Assembly: GCF_000472385.1 (NCBI RefSeq)
Contig: NZ_AWZU01000016.1
Span: 24,587-88,586, forward strand
Origin: Bradyrhizobium sp. ARR65
GTDB taxonomy: Bacteria; Pseudomonadota; Alphaproteobacteria; Rhizobiales; Xanthobacteraceae
Length of the DNA: 64,000 nt
Direction of reading: 5' to 3'
In this document: positions 18,187-29,233 of the stretch, piece after piece
How positions within the stretch are numbered: the first letter of the stretch is position 1
Layout: each line of letters begins with the position of its first letter
Program-made: the position numbers and the translations under genes
Notes under the pieces: model-generated
What the model saw: the letters and a program-made list of their open reading frames with translations, nothing else
What the model was told of the DNA's origin: nothing
Databases searched by the model: none

Positions 18187-18281
18187 GTCATTCCGGGACG
18201 ATCCGACAACATGGAACCCGGAATCTCGCGCCACAACTTCTAGATTCCGGGTTCGCGCTTTCGCGCGCCCCGGAATGATGG
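18187..18281. repeat. Palindromic intergenic repeat
   Basis: GTCATTCCGGGACGA ... ACCCGGAATCT, then AGATTCCGGGT ... CCCCGGAATGATG. The inner arms ACCCGGAATCT/AGATTCCGGGT pair. It sits between convergent genes and may serve as a bidirectional terminator, which is inference. Confidence 0.8.
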
Positions 18282-18287
18282 AGGGCA

Positions 18288-18719
18288 TCACCGCCCCACG
18301 ATCACGCCGATCACATTCGGTGCGGCCAGGTATTTCTCCTCGATCGCGGCACGCGCGGCGGTGCGATTTTCCGGCGTGAGCAGGCCGCGCTTCTCCGCGA
18401 GGATCATCCAGCAATAGCCCCACCAATCCGTGAGCATGCCAGTGTCGTCGACGAGGTCATAACCCTGCTCGGCGGCGAAGATGCGCGCCTGCGCCTCATC
18501 GAGCGTATCGAGGAAGGCGTGGTCGGCGGGTGAAAACAATTCATCGCTGATATCGTCGATGGTGTAGCCCCAGATCGACCGGCAGACGGCGTTGAACTCG
18601 CGATCGATTTCGTCGTCATCGACATATCTGAGGCGCGAAGCCTGATGCAGCCGCGATAGGGTGCGAGCAAAATCGGCGATCCGGGTCAACGCGAATTGAT
18701 CGAAGGCGATGGTGGACAT
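18288..18719 (-). CDS. Hypothetical protein, possibly LexA-regulated
   Basis: 143 residues, acidic, rich in Asp/Glu and Trp/Tyr (WWGYCWMILAEKRG), with no signal peptide or membrane segment and no family I recognise. A predicted helical N-terminal half (FARTLSRLHQASRLRYVDDD) is followed by EAQARIFAAEQGYDLVDDTG. The gene stands alone on the minus strand with a 60-nt leader from a good TATAAT -10 box and a LexA-box-like GTTC-N7-GTTC repeat at the -35 position. Regulation by DNA damage is therefore a testable guess; the biochemical role is unknown. Confidence 0.75.
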   Translation of the reverse strand: MSTIAFDQFALTRIADFARTLSRLHQASRLRYVDDDEIDREFNAVCRSIWGYTIDDISDELFSPADHAFLDTLDEAQARIFAAEQGYDLVDDTGMLTDWWGYCWMILAEKRGLLTPENRTAARAAIEEKYLAAPNVIGVIVGR

Positions 18720-18778
18720 GTAGTCCTCGCAATGTCTGACAGACCATAGATGTTGTGTCGGCGATGAGCCGAATCGCC

Positions 18779-18819
18779 ATTATATATCAAAGGCTTGCTA
18801 AAATGTTCTTAATTCGTTC
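18779..18819 (-). promoter_or_regulatory. Candidate promoter with LexA-type direct repeat
   Basis: On the minus strand a TATAAT hexamer lies at 18784-18779. About 20 nt upstream lies GAAC-N7-GAAC (plus strand GTTC TTAATTC GTTC, 18805-18819). GTTC-N7-GTTC is the known alphaproteobacterial LexA box. It overlaps the expected -35 position, as in repressed SOS promoters. It precedes the 143-residue unknown gene. Confidence 0.5.
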
Positions 18820-18876
18820 TCATTGAATTGTCGCCCTGCTTTTTTGCCAAGACGTCATTGATACGCCTGCTCCGCC

Positions 18877-19104
18877 TCACATATCCGCAAGCATCTTGTC
18901 GCCACAGTAATTGGCATAGAACTTCCCGCCGCATTGCTTTTTGATGGCCATGCAGCGGGGTGCGGGTGTGGCTTTCTGCGGAACGCTGAACGTGCAGCTC
19001 ACGCGATCGGCGCCCTGCCCCAGCCCGCCGGCGAAGGCGGCACTGGGGACGCTGACGCAGAGTACCAGAAGCAGGGCAGCGATGATCTCGATGGCAAGGC
19101 GCAT
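18877..19104 (-). CDS. Small secreted cysteine-containing hypothetical protein
   Basis: 75 residues. A clear signal peptide (residues 1-25, IEIIAALLLVLCVSVPSAAF) is followed by a mature part of about 50 residues with four cysteines (VSCTF, PRCMAIKKQC, ANYCGD), which could form two disulfides. I do not recognise a family, though small periplasmic proteins of this kind are common in Bradyrhizobium-like genomes. A GGAGGATCGCC sequence precedes the ATG, which supports translation. Upstream and co-oriented with the LexA-box gene, but separated from it by its own promoter. Confidence 0.65.
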   Translation of the reverse strand: MRLAIEIIAALLLVLCVSVPSAAFAGGLGQGADRVSCTFSVPQKATPAPRCMAIKKQCGGKFYANYCGDKMLADM

Positions 19105-19303
19105 GGCGATCCTCCGAAAAGCCCGACTTCGAGGCTACCGCTAGGGATAACTCTATCACCGAAAGCAATGGAACCGGATGGGCCGGATCGGCCCGGCCCT
19201 TGCATAAAAATCATGCATGCGCCGCATTAACCGGGCGGCTACGGGTTACACGCCGCGTCCAACGTGCTTATCATTCGGTGAGTCTTACTGTCAGGATTTG
19301 AAG

Positions 19304-21820
<2,517 letters not shown>

Positions 21821-21910
21821 ATTTTTCAGCGCGGAAATCAATTACCTCAGAGGTCATTGCATTTGGCAGGATAAGCATCATACTACACTGGTGCTGCGCG
21901 AATTTTGCGC

Positions 21911-21994
21911 TGTCAGTCCGGGGCGCCTCGAAGAGGCGAACCCGGAATCTCGAGATTCCGGGTTCGATGCTTTCGCATCGCCCCGGAATGACGG
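21911..21994. repeat. Palindromic intergenic repeat
   Basis: GTCAGTCCGGGGCGCCTCG, then ACCCGGAATCTCGAGATTCC-GGGT (perfect central dyad), then CCCCGGAATGACGG. It lies between two co-oriented genes, glgP and the thioesterase gene. Confidence 0.82.
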
Positions 21995-22009
21995 AGTGCC
22001 AGACAACCG

Positions 22010-22828
22010 ATGCTGACCAAGACCACACACCTGTTCGATGACGCCACCCGTGTCACGGCCGGCGACAGCCGCTGGCAGGGACGGACCAGTCCGGATTATT
22101 GGGCCTTCGTCGGCCCGTTCGGCGGCTTCACGGCGGCAACCATTTTGCGTGCGCTGCTCGAGCATCCGCAGCGCGCGGGCGATCCGCTGTCGCTCACCGT
22201 CAACTATTGCGCACCGATTGCGGAAGGCGCGTTCGATCTCGACGTCCGCCTGGTCAAAGCCAATCGCTCGACGCAGCATTGGTGCGTTGAGCTGTCGCAG
22301 GACGGCTCCGAGCCGGCCACGCTCGCCACGGCCGTGTTTGCCGAGCGTCGTCCGTCATGGTCGCACCAGCAAGCCACGATGCCGGATGCCAGGCCCTTCG
22401 AGGAGATCAAGCCCTATCCGAAGCTCGCGGCGGCCTGGGTCAATCAATATGATTTCCGCTTCGTCGAGGGCGCGGTGGACTTGCGCGGCGGCACGCAGGC
22501 TCAGCCGGCGAGCGCCTTCTCCAAGCTCTGGATCGGGGATAGCATGCCGCGCAAGATCGATTGCCTGTCGCTGATGGCGATGTCGGATGCGTTCTTCGCC
22601 CGCATCTTTCATATCAAAGGCGAGCTGGTACCGATCGGCACGGTGTCGCTGACGACCTATTTCCACGCCGACACGGACGATCTGGCGAAGGAAGATATCA
22701 CCCGCGTGCTCGGCGCCGCCGACGCGAAAATCTTCCATAAGAGCTTCAGCGATCAGTCCGGCGAATTATGGTCGCCCTCCGGCCGCCTGCTCGCGACCAC
22801 GACACAGATGACGTATTTCAAGGCGTAG
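22010..22828 (+). CDS. Acyl-CoA thioesterase, double hotdog (TesB-like)
   Basis: 272 residues. The N-terminal hotdog has YWAFVGPFGGFTAATILRAL followed by LSLTVNYCAPIAEGAFDLDV, the pattern of the TesB/4HBT_3 group. The C-terminal hotdog ends ELWSPSGRLLATTTQMTYFK, where the Asp/Gln/Ser-type hydrolytic residues usually lie. It would hydrolyse acyl-CoA to free acid and CoA; chain-length preference is unknown. It stands alone between repeats and convergent with pckA. Confidence 0.85.
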   Translation: MLTKTTHLFDDATRVTAGDSRWQGRTSPDYWAFVGPFGGFTAATILRALLEHPQRAGDPLSLTVNYCAPIAEGAFDLDVRLVKANRSTQHWCVELSQDGSEPATLATAVFAERRPSWSHQQATMPDARPFEEIKPYPKLAAAWVNQYDFRFVEGAVDLRGGTQAQPASAFSKLWIGDSMPRKIDCLSLMAMSDAFFARIFHIKGELVPIGTVSLTTYFHADTDDLAKEDITRVLGAADAKIFHKSFSDQSGELWSPSGRLLATTTQMTYFKA

Positions 22829-22844
22829 TCGACAGGATGTTGAA

Positions 22845-23020
22845 CCGTCATCCTGGCCGCGCTTCGCGCGGACCCGGTGGCGAGCGCCTCAGGGTGACGA
22901 GGCTAGAATCGGACTTGCTGGACCAAGCTGCTTCTTTGGTCGCCACCGGCGCGATGCGCCGTATCGAGCCCGGAGACTCGATATTCCGGGTTCGCTGCTA
23001 TCGCAGCGCCCCGGAATGAC
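22845..23020. repeat. Two palindromic repeats between convergent genes
   Basis: First element: CCGTCATCCTGGCCGCGCTT through CTCAGGGTGACGAGG (22845-22902). Second element: around GAGCCCGGAGACTCGATATTCC through CCCCGGAATGAC (about 22965-23020). The gap has no other feature. Confidence 0.7.
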
Positions 23021-23031
23021 AAGGGCAGCAG

Positions 23032-24648
23032 TTACTCCGCCGCGAGCTTCACTTCGGGCGCGGCGGCGCGGACATCGGCATCGACCTTTTCCTCGAACTT
23101 GGCGAAGTTCTTCTGGAACATGCCGACTAGGCTGCGGGCGGTCTTGTCGAACTCGTCCTTGTCCTTCCAGGTGTTGACCGGGTTGAGAATTTCGGTCGGC
23201 ACGCCAGGCAGCGCGGTCGGCACCGCAAAGCCGAAATATTTGTCGGTGCGGAACTCGACATTGCGCAAGCTGCCATCGAGGGCCGCGGTGAGCAGCGCGC
23301 GCGTCACCTTGATCGGCATGCGGCTGCCGATGCCATACTTGCCGCCGGTCCATCCGGTATTGACCAGCCAGCAATCCACATTGTGCTGGGCGATCAGCTC
23401 GCGCAGCATGTTGCCATAGACCGACGGATCGAGCGGCAGGAAGGGCGAGCCGAAACAGGTGGAGAATTCCGGTTGAGGCTCGGAGCCCAGACCACGCTCG
23501 GTGCCGGCGACCTTCGCGGTGTAGCCGGACAGGAAGTGATACATCGCCTGCGCCGGCGACAACTTTGCGATCGGCGGCAATACCCCGAAGGCGTCCGCGG
23601 CAAGCATCACGACGTTCTTCGGATGCGGCGCCCGTCCCGTGCGCGAGGCGTTCGGGATGAAATCGAGCGGATAGGCCGAGCGGGTATTCTCGGTCTTGGA
23701 GCCGTCGTCGAAATCGACCTCGCGCGTATCTTCGTCAAGCACACAGTTCTCCAGCACGGCGCCAAAGCGCTTGCTGGCGGCGTAGATCTGCGGCTCGGCT
23801 TCCTTCGACAGCTTTATGCACTTGGCATAGCAACCGCCTTCGAAGTTGAAGACGCCGTCCGGTCCCCAGCCATGCTCGTCGTCGCCGATCAGCGTGCGGT
23901 TGGGATCGGCCGACAGCGTCGTCTTCCCGGTGCCGGACAGGCCGAAGAAGATTGCGGTATCACCTTTGGACCCGACATTGGCCGAGCAGTGCATCGGCAT
24001 CACGCCGCGCTCGGGGAGATAATAATTGAGCGTCGTGAACACGCTCTTCTTCATCTCGCCGGCGTAATACGATCCGCCGATCAGGACGATCTTGCGGGCG
24101 AAATCGATGGCGACAACATTCTCCGAGCGCACGCCATGGCGTTTGGGATCGGCACGGAAGCTCGGCATGTCGATGATCGTGAGCTCGGGCACGAAGGTCG
24201 CGAGCTCGACCGCCTGCGGGCGGATCAGGAGCGTGCGGATGAACAGCGAGTGCCAGGCGAGTTCGGTGAAGACCCGCGTCTTGATCCGGTAGGTCGGATC
24301 TGCGCCGCCATAAAGATCCTGAGCGAACAGCCGCTTGCCTTCGGCGTGCTTCAGGAAATCCTGATAGAGCGCCTCGAATTGCTCCGATGTGATCGACTGG
24401 TTGCCAGCCCACCACATCTTCTTGTCCGTCATCGCATCGCGGACGGTGAACTTGTCCTTCGGGCTGCGCCCGGTGAACTCGCCGGTGTCGGCGCATAGCG
24501 CGCCATCGGCGGATAGCACCGCCTCTCCTGCGATCAGGGCGTATTGATAGAGCTGTGGTGCGCCGAGATTCCAGTGCACCTGCTTGAGATTTCTTAAGCC
24601 GAATTTGTCGGCACCGAAGGCACCGTTACGCACACCCGTCTCTTGCAC
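23032..24648 (-). CDS. pckA: Phosphoenolpyruvate carboxykinase (ATP)
   Basis: 538 residues from GTG 24648, preceded by GAGGAGG 8-9 nt upstream, which decides the start. It converts oxaloacetate to PEP with ATP in gluconeogenesis. The PEPCK signature GRSPKDKFTV, Walker A GLSGTGKTTLS, metal-binding LIGDDEHGWG and the ATP-grip ENTRSAYPLDFIPN are present. Placement divergent from the hugZ-like gene's neighbours and next to chvI/chvG matches rhizobial genomes, where ChvI/ChvG influences carbon metabolism. Full length. Confidence 0.96.
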   Translation of the reverse strand: MQETGVRNGAFGADKFGLRNLKQVHWNLGAPQLYQYALIAGEAVLSADGALCADTGEFTGRSPKDKFTVRDAMTDKKMWWAGNQSITSEQFEALYQDFLKHAEGKRLFAQDLYGGADPTYRIKTRVFTELAWHSLFIRTLLIRPQAVELATFVPELTIIDMPSFRADPKRHGVRSENVVAIDFARKIVLIGGSYYAGEMKKSVFTTLNYYLPERGVMPMHCSANVGSKGDTAIFFGLSGTGKTTLSADPNRTLIGDDEHGWGPDGVFNFEGGCYAKCIKLSKEAEPQIYAASKRFGAVLENCVLDEDTREVDFDDGSKTENTRSAYPLDFIPNASRTGRAPHPKNVVMLAADAFGVLPPIAKLSPAQAMYHFLSGYTAKVAGTERGLGSEPQPEFSTCFGSPFLPLDPSVYGNMLRELIAQHNVDCWLVNTGWTGGKYGIGSRMPIKVTRALLTAALDGSLRNVEFRTDKYFGFAVPTALPGVPTEILNPVNTWKDKDEFDKTARSLVGMFQKNFAKFEEKVDADVRAAAPEVKLAAE

Positions 24649-25043
24649 GAAGAATCCTCCTCGAACCCGCATCACCCGGCGCGAACCTCATCCCGTGCGC
24701 CGCTTCTGCGGTGCCACTATAGCCCCACCGGCCCAGGTCCGGCGACTTATTACTTGATCAACGCTCGGCTTGCCAAGCCGATCCCCCTCGATTGGTTTAT
24801 TCAAGCAGATCGGCGATGCATCTCAATCGCTTGCCGCAGCGCGGCGCAATTTGCGGCACAGTGTGCGTGACAATGCGCCGCGACCGCCTGCGACGTGGGC
24901 AGCTTTTGCGGTGCACAACAATGCGCCGCATGATACCTGCGCGCCGAACGCCGGCGAAAACAACACCAGCAATCGAGTGGCGGATTTCCGTTTGCGTGAA
25001 AGATAGCGATTGCGTCTCATAGCTCGCGGCGACTCGGACCGGC
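24649..25043. other. 395-nt intergenic region without a recognisable gene
   Basis: This is the pckA leader/promoter region and the 3' side of the hugZ-like gene. Short frames on both strands look non-coding. The only structure I see is the sequence ACAATGCGCCGC twice in direct order (24870-24881 and 24918-24929) with a related inverse copy, GCGGCGCAAT, at 24841. No obvious -35/-10 pair can be assigned. Confidence 0.5.
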
Positions 25044-25778
25044 TCAATCCGCCGCGCGCGCCTGTTCGGCCAAGCTGACCAGCATCTTGCGCAGTTCGGT
25101 GGGACCCGTGACGTGTTCGGGAAAATCCAGTCGCAAGGTCACATCGCCCGCCTGCAGATTGATGCCATCAGGGTCGATCGACGTACAGCGCCAATCGCCG
25201 CGCTGCGCGCCGAGGAGCCTCGTCGCATAAAGATTCATCGCATCACGGTGGTCCGCGTTCATGTGCTCGATCGCACCTGCCTCGGCCTCGATCAGCGCCT
25301 GCGAATCACCAATGTCCGTCAAGAACTGCTCCGGCTTGAGATCGAGAATGCGCCCGAATCCGGCCACCAGATGGGCTCCGTTCGGCACGATCCGGAAAAA
25401 GGAAAAGTCGGAAAAGTCGACGAAGCCTTCCGCGCTCGGATGGGCCGCAAGATAGCGCCGCCGCACGAGTGCCCCCTCGTCCGGTCCGACAACCTCCGCC
25501 TGGCCTTGCAGCATAATTCGGGCGCTCTCCAGCGGATCGCCCGCCGCACGCTCATCCAACATCAAGGAAACCCTGGGATCGACCAGGATATTGCGGGTGT
25601 GCACCGCCAGGAGCGAAATCAGCAGGATTGGCGTTCCATCGGGATGGCTCGCCAGGTTAACCAGGGAGCAATAGGGGGAGCCCGTCCCGGCCATTAAGGT
25701 CGCCAGCGCCCCCTGGCGCCGGCGCCGCAGCAGCGAGCGCGCCAATTTGGAAGCGTTGAAAGCGGTACCCGGTTGCAT
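25044..25778 (-). CDS. HugZ-like heme/FMN-binding protein (PNPOx domain plus DUF2470)
   Basis: 244 residues. The N-terminal split-barrel resembles pyridoxamine-phosphate oxidase (GALATLMAGTGSPYCSLVNL; TRNILVDPRVSLMLDE), and the C-terminal DUF2470 region carries EHMNADHRDAMNLYA, the conserved segment near the heme-binding site in HugZ/HutZ proteins. Relatives bind heme and some degrade it. It is divergent from chvI with about 200 nt between. No heme-uptake genes are adjacent, so a role in iron use is only suggested by family. Confidence 0.85.
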   Translation of the reverse strand: MQPGTAFNASKLARSLLRRRRQGALATLMAGTGSPYCSLVNLASHPDGTPILLISLLAVHTRNILVDPRVSLMLDERAAGDPLESARIMLQGQAEVVGPDEGALVRRRYLAAHPSAEGFVDFSDFSFFRIVPNGAHLVAGFGRILDLKPEQFLTDIGDSQALIEAEAGAIEHMNADHRDAMNLYATRLLGAQRGDWRCTSIDPDGINLQAGDVTLRLDFPEHVTGPTELRKMLVSLAEQARAAD

Positions 25779-25982
25779 CGATTTATCTCGTCATCTTGTT
25801 GCAATGAGGCCCTTTTTTCGGTTAAAGGGGGCCTTGATGGGTGCGGGACGGGAGGCGTCCCTGGGAACTCGGTCACACTTCAGCCCAGCTTGCATTGCTC
25901 GCTGACCGTGTTTGAAGCCCATTCATGCGGCGCATCACCTGGATTGCCCGCCGTTCAGCAAACCCGAACTGAAAGCAGGCTC

Positions 25983-26684
25983 ATGCCCACAATCGCTCTG
26001 GTCGACGACGACCGCAACATCCTCACCTCCGTCTCGATCGCGCTGGAAGCGGAAGGCTACCGCATCATGACCTACACTGACGGCGCTTCCGCGCTAGACG
26101 GGTTCCGCACCACCCAGCCGGATCTTGCGATCCTCGATATCAAAATGCCGCGCATGGACGGCATGGAGACACTACGCCGGCTGCGGCAGAAGTCCGATTT
26201 GCCGGTGATCTTTCTGACCTCCAAGGACGAAGAGATCGACGAATTGTTCGGCCTCAAGATGGGCGCCGATGATTTTATCCGCAAACCATTCTCGCAGCGG
26301 CTCCTGGTGGAGCGTGTAAAGGCGGTGCTGCGCCGTTCGCAGCCCAAGGATCCAACCGCCGTGCCAAAGGAGAACGACGCCAAGGCGCTCGACCGCGGCC
26401 TCCTGCGCATGGATCCGGAGCGCCACACCTGCACGTGGAAGAACGAGCCGGTGACCTTGACGGTCACCGAATTTTTGATCCTGCAGGCGCTTGCGACGCG
26501 GCCCGGCGTGGTGAAGAGCCGCAATGCGCTGATGGATGCCGCCTATGACGACCAAGTCTATGTCGACGATCGCACGATCGACAGCCACATCAAGCGGCTG
26601 CGCAAGAAGTTCAAGGTGGTCGATCCGGAGTTCGAGATGATCGAGACTCTCTACGGAGTCGGCTATCGTTTCAAGGAAGCCTGA
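25983..26684 (+). CDS. chvI: Response regulator ChvI (OmpR family)
   Basis: 233 residues from ATG 25983; the longer open frame upstream is non-coding leader. The receiver domain has VDDDRNILTS, the phospho-acceptor Asp52 in LAILDIKMPRMDG and the switch Lys in DDFIRKPFS. The C-terminal winged helix contains LTVTEFLILQALATRPGVVK and the recognition region DDRTIDSHIKRLRKKF. With the adjacent histidine kinase ChvG it forms the acid/envelope-stress system of Hyphomicrobiales. The gap to chvG is 95 nt. Confidence 0.94.
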   Translation: MPTIALVDDDRNILTSVSIALEAEGYRIMTYTDGASALDGFRTTQPDLAILDIKMPRMDGMETLRRLRQKSDLPVIFLTSKDEEIDELFGLKMGADDFIRKPFSQRLLVERVKAVLRRSQPKDPTAVPKENDAKALDRGLLRMDPERHTCTWKNEPVTLTVTEFLILQALATRPGVVKSRNALMDAAYDDQVYVDDRTIDSHIKRLRKKFKVVDPEFEMIETLYGVGYRFKEA

Positions 26685-26779
26685 TTCGAAGCGCTGTTTC
26701 CCGCGTTTCGCGCCTCACGCCATCTGGGGTAGGATGGCGCAACAAACAAACCAGTCGAAACAATCGGCAGTGTTGACCA

Positions 26780-28576
26780 TTGCTTGATCGAACGCAGCCT
26801 GATGCAGGACTGAACGCGTCGGATGTTTCGTCGTCCGTGGTTCTGGATGCCGCGGAGGCGGAGGCACCGCGTCTGAAAGGCTGGCAGCGGCCGCTCGGAT
26901 GGCTGAGCCGTGCCGGGCAATTTCTGTTCACGCTCTCCTTCTCGAGCCTGACGCGCCGGATCGTCTCGCTGAATATCGCGGGGCTGCTGGCGCTGGTCGC
27001 GAGCATTCTCTACCTGTCGCAATTCCGCGCGGGCCTGATCGACGCGCGCGCGCAGAGCCTTCTGGTGCAGGCCGAGATCATTGCCGGTGCAATCGCGGCC
27101 TCCGCGACCGTGCAGACCAACACCATCACGATCGACCCTGACCGGCTCCTCGACCTCAAGCCCGGCGAGACCATAGGCGCGCCCGACGAATATTCGCCGC
27201 TCGATTTTCCGATCAACCCCGAACGTGTCGCACCGGTGTTGCGCACGCTGATCTCCCCGACCAAAACCCGCGCCCGGATTTATGATCCGAACGGCGGGCT
27301 GATCCTCGACAGCCGCAACCTCGAAAACGTGTTGCGCTTCGACCTGCCGGCGCCGTCGAAGCCCGGGATCGTCGAGCGCGTGCTGACCGCGGTCCGTACC
27401 TGGATCAACCGCGGCGACCTGCCGCTCTATCGCGAATATGAGAGCGGCTCGAGCTACGAGGAGGTTTCCGACGCGCTGAAGGGGCAGAAGCGCAGCATGG
27501 TGCGCGTCAATTCCCGCGGCGAGGTAATCGTTTCGGTCGCCGTCCCGGTGCAGCGCTCGCGTACCATTCACGGCGCCTTGATGCTGTCGACGCAGGGCGA
27601 TGACATCGACCAGATGGTGACGGCGGAACGGCTGGCGATCCTCAAGGTCGGCGGGGTGGCGTCGGCGGTGATGATGCTGCTCTCGCTCCTGCTCGCAAGC
27701 ACGATCGCGGGTCCGGTGCGCCGGCTGGCCGACAGTGCCGAGCGCGTCCGCCGCCGCATCAAGACCCGCGTGGAAATTCCCGACTTCACCCGCCGCCGGG
27801 ACGAGATCGGCCATCTCTCCGGCGCGCTCCGCGACATGACGGACGCGCTCTACAATCGCATCGAGGCGATCGAGATGTTCGCGGCCGACGTCGCGCATGA
27901 ACTGAAGAACCCGCTCACCTCGCTGCGCTCGGCGGTGGAAACCCTCCCCCTCGCGCGCAACGAGAACAGCCGCACCCGGCTGCTCGGCGTGATCGAGCAT
28001 GACGTCAAACGGCTCGATCGGCTGATCTCCGATATTTCCGACGCCAGCCGGCTCGATGCCGAATTGCAGCGCCAGGACATGGCGCCGGTCGACGTGCGCC
28101 GCCTGCTGGCGACGCTCACCTCGGTGGCCAACGAGACCAAGCTCGGCCACGACGTCGGCGTCGAGGCGCGCTTCGAGGGACGAAGCGCCAACGACACCTT
28201 CTCGGTGCCCGGACACGATTCGCGGCTCGGGCAGGTGATCACAAATCTCTTGTCCAACGCGCAGTCGTTCTCCGAGCCCGGCAGCAAGGTACGAATCTAC
28301 TGCCGGCGGGTCCGCTCGGAAATCGAGATCGTGGTCGACGACGACGGGCCAGGCATTCGCGCCGATGCGCTGGAGCGCGTGTTCGAGCGCTTCTACACCG
28401 ACCGGCCGCATCAGGGATTTGGGCAGAACTCCGGACTCGGGCTATCGATCTCCAAGCAGATCATCGAGGCGCATGGCGGACGCATCTGGGCCGAGAACCG
28501 TGCAGGTCCTGCGGGTCCCGACGGCGAGCCGACGGTGGCCGGCGCGCGCTTCGTGGTCAGGCTGCCCTCGCTATGA
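26780..28576 (+). CDS. chvG: Sensor histidine kinase ChvG
   Basis: 598 residues from TTG 26780. One membrane helix (about 55-72, IVSLNIAGLLALVASILYLS) and another (about 292-312) bracket a periplasmic sensor domain of about 220 residues. A HAMP domain follows, then the H-box VAHELKNPLTSLRSAVETL with His373, the N-box LGQVITNLLSNAQSF, and G-boxes VVDDDGPGI and GLGLSISKQIIEAHGG. ChvG phosphorylates ChvI. The stop overlaps the hprK start (ATGA), so kinase and HPr kinase are translationally coupled. The start is not certain, since no ATG is near. Confidence 0.94.
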   Translation: MLDRTQPDAGLNASDVSSSVVLDAAEAEAPRLKGWQRPLGWLSRAGQFLFTLSFSSLTRRIVSLNIAGLLALVASILYLSQFRAGLIDARAQSLLVQAEIIAGAIAASATVQTNTITIDPDRLLDLKPGETIGAPDEYSPLDFPINPERVAPVLRTLISPTKTRARIYDPNGGLILDSRNLENVLRFDLPAPSKPGIVERVLTAVRTWINRGDLPLYREYESGSSYEEVSDALKGQKRSMVRVNSRGEVIVSVAVPVQRSRTIHGALMLSTQGDDIDQMVTAERLAILKVGGVASAVMMLLSLLLASTIAGPVRRLADSAERVRRRIKTRVEIPDFTRRRDEIGHLSGALRDMTDALYNRIEAIEMFAADVAHELKNPLTSLRSAVETLPLARNENSRTRLLGVIEHDVKRLDRLISDISDASRLDAELQRQDMAPVDVRRLLATLTSVANETKLGHDVGVEARFEGRSANDTFSVPGHDSRLGQVITNLLSNAQSFSEPGSKVRIYCRRVRSEIEIVVDDDGPGIRADALERVFERFYTDRPHQGFGQNSGLGLSISKQIIEAHGGRIWAENRAGPAGPDGEPTVAGARFVVRLPSL

Positions 28577-29100
28577 CAGAGGCGGAAAGGCCGAGCGTGC
28601 ATGCCTCCGCCGTCAAGGTAGGCGAGCGCGCGGTGCTGATCCGCGGTCCCTCCGGCGCCGGCAAGTCCCGCCTCGCCTTCGATCTGATTCTCGCCGGCCG
28701 CAGCGGGCAGCTCCCGCCGGCCGTCCTGGTTGGCGATGACCGTGTCCGGTTGGACACAGCCGGCGGAGAATTGTTGGTGCGCGCGGTGCCCGAACTGGCC
28801 GGCCTGATCGAGATTCGTGGGCTTGGAATCCGCGGCTGCGACTTTGTGACCGAGGCGACCGTTGGGCTCGTGGTCGATCTGGGCGCCTCCGATGCGGCCC
28901 GCCTGCCGCCACCCGAATCGCTTCAGATCAGCCTTTTTGGTGTTTCACTACCGCGAATTCCCGTGGCGACAGACCAAAACCCCTTCCCATTGGTTGTCGC
29001 CGCCCTGACGACAACTGCAAGTTCACCTTCCGGTAACCATTCGGCCCATTGTGGGAAGGGAATTGGTAACCATATCACCCCCACTATCGCGACCGAATAG
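28573..29100 (+). CDS. hprK: HPr kinase/phosphorylase, short alphaproteobacterial form
   Basis: 175 residues, lacking the N-terminal domain of Firmicutes HPrK, as is normal in Alphaproteobacteria. Walker A RGPSGAGKSRLAFD, LVGDDRVRLD and the family signature LIEIRGLGIRGCDF are visible. It phosphorylates HPr on a serine, linking the incomplete PTS to metabolism. The C-terminal stretch (about 145-175, TTASSPSGNHSAHC onwards) is low-complexity and variable. It overlaps chvG by 4 nt and is followed, after 133 nt, by the EIIA-Man and HPr genes. Confidence 0.93.
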   Translation: MTEAERPSVHASAVKVGERAVLIRGPSGAGKSRLAFDLILAGRSGQLPPAVLVGDDRVRLDTAGGELLVRAVPELAGLIEIRGLGIRGCDFVTEATVGLVVDLGASDAARLPPPESLQISLFGVSLPRIPVATDQNPFPLVVAALTTTASSPSGNHSAHCGKGIGNHITPTIATE

Positions 29101-29198
29101 ACCGGCGCGGCTCCCCTTCCGCTACCGCCAGATTCCGGGAGAACCGCAAACATCCCCCCTTGCGCGGGGGCTCTGGATGGTCAAAGTGGCGCGTTCGT

Positions 29199-29221
29199 GC
29201 GGTGCGTCAAAAAGCACCCGC
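29199..29221 (+). promoter_or_regulatory. Stem-loop abutting the ribosome-binding site of the EIIA-Man gene
   Basis: GCGGTGC (29199-29205) pairs with GCACCCGC (29214-29221, one bulged C) around a GTCAAAAA loop. The GAGGAG ribosome-binding site follows directly at 29222-29227, with ATG at 29234. Such a hairpin could affect initiation; this is inference from geometry. Confidence 0.4.
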
Positions 29222-29233
29222 GAGGAGTTTCCG

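Noticed and set aside
19217..19303. N-terminal extension of glgP from ATG 19217
   Set aside because: The added residues do not resemble the family, and the TTG at 19304 has a better-placed ribosome-binding site.
25807..25834. Hairpin AGGCCC...GGGCCT as a terminator
   Set aside because: It lies between two divergent genes and is not followed by a T-run in either direction.
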